Source of the DNA: Mucor racemosus
Taxonomy: Eukaryota > Mucoromycota > Mucoromycetes > Mucorales > Mucoraceae
DNA: 64,000 bases
NCBI GenBank assembly: GCA_027405735.1
Contig: JAPEHQ010000017.1
Coordinates: 937,501 to 1,001,500 of the forward strand
Reading direction: 5' to 3'
Positions within the stretch are counted from its first letter, which is position 1, and each line of letters begins with the position of its first letter. Both the position numbers and the translations under genes were made by a program. Under the pieces are notes generated by a model, which ran no database searches, was not told where the DNA came from, and worked only from the letters and a program-made list of their open reading frames with translations. Positions 1 through 8,799 of this stretch are shown here, piece by piece.

Positions 1-1274
1 TGAGTGGAACTCCAAATCCAGTACCTAGCCATTTATATAGCTTGATGGTATTTGCCCTTCAAAATGGATGTGATACACCTCACCATGAAGTGCCTCTTCT
101 GTTTCCTGAATCTCGTTACAAAAGTTCATTTACTGGTTTACACTCCTTTCACAACATCTTCGAAGCTATAGACTCTTGTATAGAACAATGCAAACCGGAT
201 GCTGAAAAAATAAAAATATCACCTAAAATACTTCTCTCGCTGCCGTTCACCACCATATGCAACAAGGAACAACTCAATAATGAATTAATAAATATAAATA
301 CTGCCACAATCAAACAAAGCAAGGTACAAGACTTCTTTCAATACACTCCTTTGACAAAATCCATAATCTACAAACCAAGACAAGAATGCAAAAAACCTAA
401 AGTGTTATCAAAAATCATTCGACTTGAAAGAGAACAACACATTAAATACAATCATTTTTTCCAACAATACATGGAAAACAATTCCATAGAAAATTTTTTT
501 GAAGAATCAAATGATTTATCAGAATACTCTAAACTAATACAAGATGTCAACAAGAAGCCATTGCTGGATCAGAAGAAAAAACGTATAAGATACATCCTAA
601 ATCAAGGCATTCCTTTAATAATACCAAAAGGTTACAACAATAATATATCCAAAAAACAATGGACAGAATTTTACAAGACAAATATGCATCACACAGCAAG
701 AAACCTTTGGTTTAAAGTTATCCATGACAGAATACCATCCAAGTCCTTTCTTTACAACATGCAAATGAAAGATATTGATTCAGACAAATGCCACCTATGC
801 AATCTTAGAGAAGACAGTATGCATCTGTTGATCTCGTGTGTACACAAAAAAGATATATGGCAGGAAATTTTCAACAAGTTTCTTGGGTACCCAAGAGTGG
901 TAAATCCTCAACAGACTTATCATGACTTCAAAAATTTAAAACTGTCCAGATACTATATATACAATTTAGACATACACATCAACATATACGACATTTTCTC
1001 AACGATAACACGCCTTATATGGTTTCATCACTTCAATCATGTGCTCAACTCAGTGCCATTTAACAGCACAATAGTCTCAAAGAAAATATGCTCAGAGCTA
1101 TATAGAATGTCTAATATGAATGACTTGTAGGATAATATATATATATGATACTAATATGGCAGGTCACTTTACCTAGTATACACCTTGTCCATCACTATGA
1201 TGAGTTTCAATTTTCTTTTTTTAAATAAAATTTAAAACTTTCATCCCATAAAAAAAAAAAAAAAAAAAAAAAAA
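1..1274 (+). mobile_element. 3' end of a LINE (non-LTR) retrotransposon with poly(A) tail
   Basis: The piece holds the last ~375 codons of an ORF2-type protein, a ~120-bp 3' UTR and a terminal run of about 25 A (about 1250-1274). The coding frame is open to the left window edge, so the element continues outside. The A-run joins the left arm of the large inverted repeat directly. A 3' poly(A) tail with no terminal repeat is the hallmark of target-primed LINE integration. The 3' UTR end (TTCATCCCATA before the A-run) is echoed in inverted orientation at 7520-7580. The clade cannot be told from this end. Confidence 0.8.
3..1130 (+). CDS. LINE ORF2 C-terminus with zf-RVT zinc-binding domain (5' partial)
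   Basis: The frame is open from base 3 to a TAG at 1128-1130; the true start lies outside the window, so no start codon is claimed. The last ~130 residues hold a reverse-transcriptase zinc-binding (zf-RVT) module: a TARNLWFKVIHDRIPSK-like stretch followed by a C-x2-C-x7-H-x4-C cluster (CHLCNLREDSMHLLISC). This arrangement closes ORF2 of many LINEs, downstream of endonuclease and RT domains that are not visible here. The visible frame is uninterrupted, so the copy may be young. Upstream of the zinc module the protein is Lys/Asn-rich and I recognise no further domain. Confidence 0.75.
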   Translation, partial: SGTPNPVPSHLYSLMVFALQNGCDTPHHEVPLLFPESRYKSSFTGLHSFHNIFEAIDSCIEQCKPDAEKIKISPKILLSLPFTTICNKEQLNNELININTATIKQSKVQDFFQYTPLTKSIIYKPRQECKKPKVLSKIIRLEREQHIKYNHFFQQYMENNSIENFFEESNDLSEYSKLIQDVNKKPLLDQKKKRIRYILNQGIPLIIPKGYNNNISKKQWTEFYKTNMHHTARNLWFKVIHDRIPSKSFLYNMQMKDIDSDKCHLCNLREDSMHLLISCVHKKDIWQEIFNKFLGYPRVVNPQQTYHDFKNLKLSRYYIYNLDIHINIYDIFSTITRLIWFHHFNHVLNSVPFNSTIVSKKICSELYRMSNMNDL

Positions 1275-2255
1275 TGGCATTTTGGAAAAAAAAAATTTAC
1301 TCTTTCGTGTATTCCTCCAGAAATTATTAATTAAAACTGCAAACTATATTAAGAGTTATAAATAGAGTCTTAAGCTCTGCATCGAATGGTGGTATTGTTT
1401 TATAATTTTTTCACCAAAATATTTGCACAATTTGAGAAAATAAAAAAAAACGGTTTTATCCACAAAAGTCTATTTTATGAATAATTAGCAAACAAATAAA
1501 TGCTTATATATGGTGTAGGGAAAAAATACGGTCATTTTGAGCTTAGGAAAGCTATAGTAAAAAATCCTGTTTTCGGGGTCAAAACATCAATTGTACGATT
1601 TTTGTCGATTTTTGCCTGTATCTGTAAGGGTTTTGAGGTCGATCCACATCATGTTTTTTATCACCAAAAAAAACTGATATTAAAATGAAGCAACATGGTA
1701 CTTGATCCAAGAAATAGTTTGGGCGTATTTTGAGCTTTAGATTTGTGCAAAAAGTGAATAAAACAATTCTTTAAAAATACCATTTTTTTGTGTATTTTGG
1801 CATAAATGTGCTAATTGAGGATAAATTTTGTATAATTTAGACGTATTCATGTATCTGGATTTGTTCATTTGGGCATGGATTAGTATAAAATGTTGATATT
1901 TCATTTTATTTTGTATTAAATCGCCTATTTTTATGGCTGTAACATAATGCAGTTATTGTAGCTCAAAGGGCAATTGAGACAATAACTTGCTATAATCACT
2001 TTAATAAGCATGTAGGTTTTGATCGCTATTGTAAGTTTTGATCAATAAACTCTATTTTCAACATTTGCATTACTTAAAAGTTATAAATTCTTTATTCTAT
2101 AACATGTACAAATACGCTTAGTATTCTTAATGTGATAACCCGTGCTTTATGATTTATTATAAATTTAATATTCTAAACAAGATTCAATTGCAATGCAACA
2201 TATATATAGACTTTAAAGACAGATACTGCAATAAGCATAACAAATTTAAAAAGAA

Positions 2256-3162
2256 TCAATTTATTGGCTTTTTTTTTGTCTTCTTGATCTTGGCTTTATC
2301 ATCATTATCATCATTATCATCATCAACTTTTCTTTTTACACCGACAGTAGGCGCCTTTGTTAAACGAGCAGCAGTAGAATATTCTACCTCTTTCAATATC
2401 AATGCGATATTGAATTGATTTTAGTAGTAGTAGTAGTAGTAGTAGTATATTATATATATGAAAACAAAAAAAAACCATAGTTGCCTCCTACCTACAATAA
2501 AGTAAAAATACAGTTAATACAGGTATATTATTGCCATATGTTACATTATATAGTAAACTTACCAACTACTCAAATCTATCAAAGTACTTAAGCTCTCCAA
2601 TTCTTGTACTTTCGTCGTCGCGATGGAAGAGACAGATTTCCACCGAGCTATTAAAACGAACATGTCGTTGAAGTGGACTATTGTCCACTTCTGTATCCTC
2701 CAACTCCACTGTATCCTGGGATGAACCCATAGGGACAGTGTCATCGGAGGATACCGACATGTTGTCATAAATAGGCACGGATGGTAAGCTGGTTGATGAT
2801 GATGGTGGTGGAGGGGAAGGTGATGAGGCGACGATTGGTGGAGGTGTGGGGAGAGAGACAGAAGGAGAGAGGGAGAGATTGGAATGGGGGAGGGGTGAGA
2901 AGGAAAGACAGGAAGAGAGAGTGGACTAGAGGAGGCGAGAGGAGAGCTTGATGGTACCAACACATCAAGACAAACAGAATGGGTTCCCTTCTGCTGTCTA
3001 GATGGTGGCTGCTCATCAAGCTCATCCTCTGCCTTTCTCTTTCGGCTAGGAGAAGGAACGTACTATATATGACAATGGTTAGACGCAAATTACAAAAAAA
3101 AAAAAGGATATTTACATTTGATAGATACTTACATTATATGAAGTTCCAGATCTTAATTGCAT
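2256..3162 (-). CDS. Unknown NLS-rich protein, left-arm copy (exon structure uncertain)
   Basis: Mirror image of the right-arm gene at 5411-6317, with the same features and the same apparent frame changes. Its start would be the ATG ending at 3162 and its last codon the TGA at 2256-2258. It is transcribed leftward, toward the LINE. Because the arms are nearly identical, it adds no independent coding evidence. See the right-arm entry for motifs. Confidence 0.35.
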
Positions 3163-3811
3163 TTTTAAGCTTTAAATTTATATGTAAATCGATAGAGTTT
3201 ATGGTGAAAGAAGGCAGTAAAAGATGTGTTTTTGATGAAAAAAGAGAACAAAGAGAAAGAAAAAGGATTTACAATAACTATCAGCTTAAATACGTTGAAT
3301 ACCATGCCATGACAGTTTAGTTTGGCGTATACCATTTTCTCAAAATACAAAAATCGTTTCTCGTATACGTTATTTAATTTATTTAACTCATCACAAAAAA
3401 TAAAGCAACTCAAGATAACTTTTTTTTATGGATTTATATCTAGATATACGTTCTCTCCATATTCATACTTTCGATTCTCGAAAAAGTTATCAAATATCGT
3501 CAAGTGTCTTCTTTGGAAGCTTAAAGCGGAATCTCGATTTTAGAAAATAATATTCTTTGATAGATGAATTTGGACACTTTTCGATTTTTTTGTTGCTTAC
3601 TTTTGCGAATTTGAAGACAATAGTGCTAATAAGTACAAAAATAAAAAATACATAAATATACAAAATCAAGTGCTTTATATACTAAAATAAAAAAATAAAC
3701 TTTTATAACACTAAAATATTTCATAAAAATTCTTTAACCAAAAAAACGTTTTTGAGCCAAAAATATAAAATTTTAAGTATATAATGTTCAATATTAAATT
3801 TCTAAACAATT

Positions 3812-4761
3812 TCAGTTAATAATACCTACAATCTTCTCTCACAATGTTGCGCATTCTGACATTGTTTTGGATGTTAAAAATGGTTCTTTCTGTTTTTTGA
3901 TCAAAATCATGAGTGTTGGTAAGGATGAAATAGGGTTCAAAATGTTCACTAAAGAATCTGAATTTTCAGTCTATACATGTCTAAACGTAACAAAGGTGAT
4001 GTATGTTTGCATCATCTATCTCTCCTCGGTGCTTTCGGTTTGCAGATCTTGGATAATTGCTGTGGGAATATATGTAGTTAATTAATGCTTGGATATTTAT
4101 CTGTTTCGAAATTCGCATAAATATACGAATGCATTCTTTAATTTCCAATTTAAATAATCATAAAACTTTGAGGCGTTCGTCCTATTTTGGCTATTTTGAA
4201 CGATCGACATAAACAAATGCCACCACATTTGGGTTTGTTTATCAGATGCTTCTAGATATTCACACTGTTTAATAAGAATATGTTTATTTGTTTTATAAGG
4301 TTTTGCATATAGCAATTCATGTGTTTTTTATTACTTCATACTATGTTAAGCAACTAATCACTACAATCTCTGCTGATAGTGTCCTTGATATTTCGTTAAG
4401 AAAACCAACTTCGTCTGTGTCTAATAAAACAAGAAATGTAGATGGTAAAATGATACCAGTGAATGGAAAAGTAAGTACATAGGCTGAACATTTCTTGAGT
4501 TATTTAACTCCCATGATGGATTGCTTGGATAGAAATGATTTTCAAAACTATTATCAACTACAAAGGGGAATAACATGGGTATATTCTCATAAAATCTGAT
4601 TTAAATACAACTTTTCTTAAGGATCTTGGCTGTAGATTGTAATATATTTATAAATTCTTTGACCACACCAATATTGAAATATGATTTATTCATAAAGGAC
4701 CAAACTGTGTTGTACCAAAAATTAGAAATGCTCTCTGAATTCTTTTTGTGGGGAGTAGTAT
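3812..4761. other. Spacer of the large inverted repeat
   Basis: 950 bp of unique spacer. Its left third (about 3812-4000), read on the minus strand, still resembles repeat A at about 32.9-33.1 kb (shared GTGAGAGAA..TTGTAG and CCAACACTCATGATTTTGA words), so the repeat family runs out of the left arm into the spacer. On the plus strand at about 4382-4470 there is an exon-like frame (L-D-I-S-L-R-K-P and V-D-G-K-M-I-P-V-N-G-K) ending at a good donor (AAAGTAAGT) and preceded by a CTAATC..TAG acceptor. I cannot assign it to a gene. Confidence 0.5.
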
Positions 4762-5410
4762 AATTGTTTAGAAATTTAATATTGAACATTATATACTTAA
4801 AATTTTATATTTTTGGCTCAAAAACGTTTTTTTGGTTAAAGAATTTTTATGAAATATTTTAGTGTTATAAAAGTTTATTTTTTTATTTTAGTATATAAAG
4901 CACTTGATTTTGTATATTTATGTATTTTTTATTTTTGTACTTATTAGCACTATTGTCTTCAAATTCGCAAAAGTAAGCAACAAAAAAATCGAAAAGTGTC
5001 CAAATTCATCTATCAAAGAATATTATTTTCTAAAATCGAGATTCCGCTTTAAGCTTCCAAAGAAGACACTTGACGATATTTGATAACTTTTTCGAGAATC
5101 GAAAGTATGAATATGGAGAGAACGTATATCTAGATATAAATCCATAAAAAAAAGTTATCTTGAGTTGCTTTATTTTTTGTGATGAGTTAAATAAATTAAA
5201 TAACGTATACGAGAAACGATTTTTGTATTTTGAGAAAATGGTATACGCCAAACTAAACTGTCATGGCATGGTATTCAACGTATTTAAGCTGATAGTTATT
5301 GTAAATCCTTTTTCTTTCTCTTTGTTCTCTTTTTTCATCAAAAACACATCTTTTACTGCCTTCTTTCACCATAAACTCTATCGATTTACATATAAATTTA
5401 AAGCTTAAAA

Positions 5411-6317
5411 ATGCAATTAAGATCTGGAACTTCATATAATGTAAGTATCTATCAAATGTAAATATCCTTTTTTTTTTTTGTAATTTGCGTCTAACCATTG
5501 TCATATATAGTACGTTCCTTCTCCTAGCCGAAAGAGAAAGGCAGAGGATGAGCTTGATGAGCAGCCACCATCTAGACAGCAGAAGGGAACCCATTCTGTT
5601 TGTCTTGATGTGTTGGTACCATCAAGCTCTCCTCTCGCCTCCTCTAGTCCACTCTCTCTTCCTGTCTTTCCTTCTCACCCCTCCCCCATTCCAATCTCTC
5701 CCTCTCTCCTTCTGTCTCTCTCCCCACACCTCCACCAATCGTCGCCTCATCACCTTCCCCTCCACCACCATCATCATCAACCAGCTTACCATCCGTGCCT
5801 ATTTATGACAACATGTCGGTATCCTCCGATGACACTGTCCCTATGGGTTCATCCCAGGATACAGTGGAGTTGGAGGATACAGAAGTGGACAATAGTCCAC
5901 TTCAACGACATGTTCGTTTTAATAGCTCGGTGGAAATCTGTCTCTTCCATCGCGACGACGAAAGTACAAGAATTGGAGAGCTTAAGTACTTTGATAGATT
6001 TGAGTAGTTGGTAAGTTTACTATATAATGTAACATATGGCAATAATATACCTGTATTAACTGTATTTTTACTTTATTGTAGGTAGGAGGCAACTATGGTT
6101 TTTTTTTGTTTTCATATATATAATATACTACTACTACTACTACTACTACTAAAATCAATTCAATATCGCATTGATATTGAAAGAGGTAGAATATTCTACT
6201 GCTGCTCGTTTAACAAAGGCGCCTACTGTCGGTGTAAAAAGAAAAGTTGATGATGATAATGATGATAATGATGATAAAGCCAAGATCAAGAAGACAAAAA
6301 AAAAGCCAATAAATTGA
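5411..6317 (+). CDS. Unknown NLS-rich protein, right-arm copy (exon structure uncertain)
   Basis: A ten-codon first exon (MQLRSGTSYN, 5411-5440) ends at GTAAGT. The intron closes at 5510 and exon 2 opens with SPSRKRKAEDELDE, a bipartite-NLS-like basic stretch. A Ser/Pro-rich stretch follows, where the likely frame changes (possible short intron ending at 5647). The next segment contains SVPIYDNMSVSSDD and HVRFNSSVEICLF, then the frame appears to change again before KVQELESLSTLIDLSS and a strong GTAAGT donor at 6013. A last basic piece (GVKRKVDDDNDDNDDKAK then IKKTKKKPIN) stops at 6317. The middle frame change is not explained by a clean intron, so this may be a pseudogene. Function unknown; nuclear location is inferred only from the basic motifs. 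Confidence 0.4.
6124..6152 (+). repeat. (TAC)n microsatellite in arm gene, mirrored near 2421-2449
   Basis: About nine TAC/ACT units lie just upstream of the last coding piece of the arm gene, probably inside an intron. The left arm has the same count, which fits a very recent copy or active conversion. Confidence 0.8.
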
Positions 6318-6659
6318 TTCTTTTTAAATTTGTTATGCTTATTGCAGTATCTGTCTTTAAAGTCTATATATATGTTGCATTGCAATTGAATCTTGTTTAG
6401 AATATTAAATTTATAATAAATCATAAAGCACGGGTTATCACATTAAGAATACTAAGCGTATTTGTACATGTTATAGAATAAAGAATTTATAACTTTTAAG
6501 TAATGCAAATGTTGAAAATAGAGTTTATTGATCAAAACTTACAATAGCGATCAAAACCTACATGCTTATTAAAGTGATTATAGCAAGTTATTGTCTCAAT
6601 TGCCCTTTGAGCTACAATAACTGCATTATGTTACAGCCATAAAAATAGGCGATTTAATA

Positions 6660-7516
6660 CAAAATAAAATGAAATATCAACATTTTATACTAATCCATGC
6701 CCAAATGAACAAATCCAGATACATGAATACGTCTAAATTATACAAAATTTATCCTCAATTAGCACATTTATGCCAAAATACACAAAAAAATGGTATTTTT
6801 AAAGAATTGTTTTATTCACTTTTTGCACAAATCTAAAGCTCAAAATACGCCCAAACTATTTCTTGGATCAAGTACCATGTTGCTTCATTTTAATATCAGT
6901 TTTTTTTTGGTGATAAAAAACATGATGTGGATCGACCTCAAAACCCTTACAGATACAGGCAAAAATCGACAAAAATCGTACAATTGATGTTTTGACCCCG
7001 AAAACAGGATTTTTTACTATAGCTTTCCTAAGCTCAAAATGACCGTATTTTTTCCCTACACCATATATAAGCATTTATTTGTTTGCTAATTATTCATAAA
7101 ATAGACTTTTGTGGATAAAACCGTTTTTTTTTATTTTCTCAAATTGTGCAAATATTTTGGTGAAAAAATTATAAAACAATACCACCATTCGATGCAGAGC
7201 TTAAGACTCTATTTATAACTCTTAATATAGTTTGCAGTTTTAATTAATAATTTCTGGAGGAATACACGAAAGAGTAAATTTTTTTTTCCAAAATGCCATT
7301 TTTCAGGATCTGGCGATCATGATGCGAAATCGGCGTTTGAATTTGATTTTGCTATTGTGAAATCATGCTTTCAGAGCTTGATAACTCTCTTAAAAGTAAG
7401 CTTATGTCTAATCATCAAAGCAAACAATAATAATAATAAAAAACATACATGGTTTGCATTAGATTTGTAAAGTTGAATGCAAAATAAATTTGGTTTAAGG
7501 CAAAATATAACTCTTT

Positions 7517-7519
<3 letters not shown>
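6660..7519 (+). repeat. Dispersed repeat P, copy 1 (outer right arm and beyond)
   Basis: This stretch is homologous to 27760-28500 in the same orientation. Shared words include TTTTTAAAGAATT, TATTCACTTTTTGCACAA-like, CCTTACAGATA and GAGCTTTCCTAAG. Homology continues past the palindrome boundary at 7298 (AAATCGGCGTTTGAAT versus AAATCGGCATTTGAAT), so the palindrome arm ends inside this repeat. No coding capacity is seen. Confidence 0.7.
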
Positions 7520-7556
<37 letters not shown>

Positions 7557-7580
7557 GGGACGAACCGTTTATTTTATTTA
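7520..7580 (-). mobile_element. Severely 5'-truncated LINE 3' end, inverted
   Basis: A run of 34 T (7520-7553) is followed by AATGGGACGAA..GTTTATTTTATTT. This resembles the reverse complement of the last ~30 bp of the LINE at the left window edge (poly(T), TATGGGATGAA, TTTTAAATTTTATTT). A LINE copy truncated to a few dozen bases on the minus strand explains it. It separates repeat P from the CWH43-like pseudogene. Confidence 0.45.
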
Positions 7581-7592
7581 CCTGATTTTTCA

Positions 7593-8376
7593 TAGGTATT
7601 TCCTTCTTTGGTATATGGGCATTTCTGGATTTGAAGCCTTTTTATTCATTACATTGATGCCAGTTGTCCTTGGAATTGCTTCATTGAGACGTTTCGTTTC
7701 CAGATATCGTGGTGCTTTCCACTTTTTATTCTAGATTAGTGTTGTTTCCTATCTTAAAGTAGATTCTGTATGGCGTTTATCAATGACCGCCATTGGTGTT
7801 GGTTTGAGTTTAACAACTTGTATTGCTCATTGAATTGGATCAAATAAGCATACTGGTGATTTAGAGCGTTCGTCTTTGATTTGGGGTCTTGGTTTAATCA
7901 TGCATTGTGTTGTTAAAATGACTTGGTTTACTGAAAATCCTATCTGGTCTATTATGAATAAGATTAATGATGGTTGGAATGATGTTGGTATTGTTTTAGG
8001 CATTGTTGCTTGTGCCGAGATTTTAATTCGCGATGAATCAGTTCGTCAAACTACCGAGAATGGAAAGGATTTGAGCTCTTTATCAGACGTCAATGCCACT
8101 AAGCAATTTGGTAGCTCATTTTTGGCTACCTCTGGCTTCGGTTCTCTGTTATTTGCTCTTGATAATGACATGTAGGTTAGTGAAAATCGTATGCGTGACG
8201 CTATCCGTGATTTAGAATCAGATGTTGGTAAGTTTTGAGTTTGATGATTTATGCAAAGAAAAATCGACTTATTTTGCTCCCTTAGGTTTGCTTGAATTAG
8301 ATACTATGAGAATCATTATGGATAATCGTGATTGGGCCCAATCGATTGCTGAAGAATTGGATTACTATATTCTGGA
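7593..8376 (+). pseudogene. CWH43: CWH43-like pseudogene fragment
   Basis: Conceptual translation gives Cwh43-type blocks in order: a membrane segment (Y-M-G-I-S-G-F-E-A-F-L-F), W-F-T-E-N-P-I-W-S-I-M-N-K, T-S-G-F-G-S-L-L-F-A-L, and after an intron G-L-L-E-L-D-T-M-R-I-I-M and N-R-D-W-A-Q-S-I-A-E-E-L. The last two are typical of the C-terminal endonuclease/exonuclease/phosphatase-like part of Cwh43, which remodels GPI-anchor lipid to ceramide. Three in-frame stops (TAG near 7732, TGA near 7832, TAG at 8173-8175) break it. An intron (about 8227-8286, GTAAGT..TTAG) still joins D-V-G to L-L-E in frame. Start and most of the C-terminus are missing, so it is a decayed duplicate or relic. Confidence 0.65.
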
Positions 8377-8392
8377 GGTTACTCACTCTCAC

Positions 8393-8530
8393 TTATCTTA
8401 TCTTCACTATATTTTCATCAATAAGGGTTTCTTCTTCATCAGACGAAATTGAAGTTAAGTATTTGTTAACTTCGTCATCCACATCCATTGCTGAAGCAAC
8501 ATTAGTAAAATCTGAACGCTCAAATCTCAT
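8393..8530 (-). pseudogene. Short coding-like scrap, possibly hAT-type transposase tail
   Basis: The minus strand reads M-R-F-E-R-S-D-F-T-N-V, then D-D-E-V-N-K-Y-L-T-S and D-E-E-E-T-L-I-D-E-N-I-V-K before a stop. The E-V-x-K-Y-L pattern followed by acidic residues resembles the segment just before the dimerisation domain of hAT transposases. It lies where the CWH43-like sequence loses similarity. At 46 codons this is weak evidence; it could be chance or part of another decayed gene. Confidence 0.25.
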
Positions 8531-8799
8531 TTGATATAAGTTAACTTATATCTTTTCCGTAACTTTATTGTCTACAGTGTCAATAAAACGAAAAACGTAG
8601 AATGTAATTGGTGCGGAGTTTAAACCAAAGAAGGTTTTTCAACTAATGTGGGAAATCTATAGCATACCACGAAAATTTTTTCTAGGTATGACACTTCGGT
8701 GACTGTCTATCAGTTTAAAAAAAAAAGCTGTTTGAGATGTCTAAAGTATTTGTTTTCTTATACTACCATATCTCGTTCAGTTGGAGTCGATAATAAATA

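Larger units (their letters stand above)
1275..7298. repeat. 6-kb inverted repeat (palindrome): 2.54-kb arms, 950-bp spacer
   Basis: Left arm 1275-3811 and right arm 4762-7298 are reverse complements; paired coordinates sum to 8573. Every open frame in one arm has a mirror in the other. The only differences I found are one-base homopolymer length changes: an A-run near 1673 (8 versus 9) and one near 1290 (10 versus 9). The arms end internally where TAAACAATT changes to unrelated sequence (3811/4762). Outside, the left arm meets the LINE poly(A), while the right side continues as dispersed repeat to about 7519. Each arm contains one copy of an unknown gene. Near-identity implies a recent inverted duplication, ongoing gene conversion or an assembly artefact. 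Confidence 0.9.

Noticed and set aside
2149..2418. Plus-strand hydrophobic frame in the left arm
   Set aside because: Antisense of the basic/acidic C-terminal exon of the arm gene.
7593..8376. Functional CWH43 gene with alternative genetic code or readthrough
   Set aside because: Stops are both TAG and TGA, the start and much of the C-terminus are missing, and neighbouring genes use the standard code.
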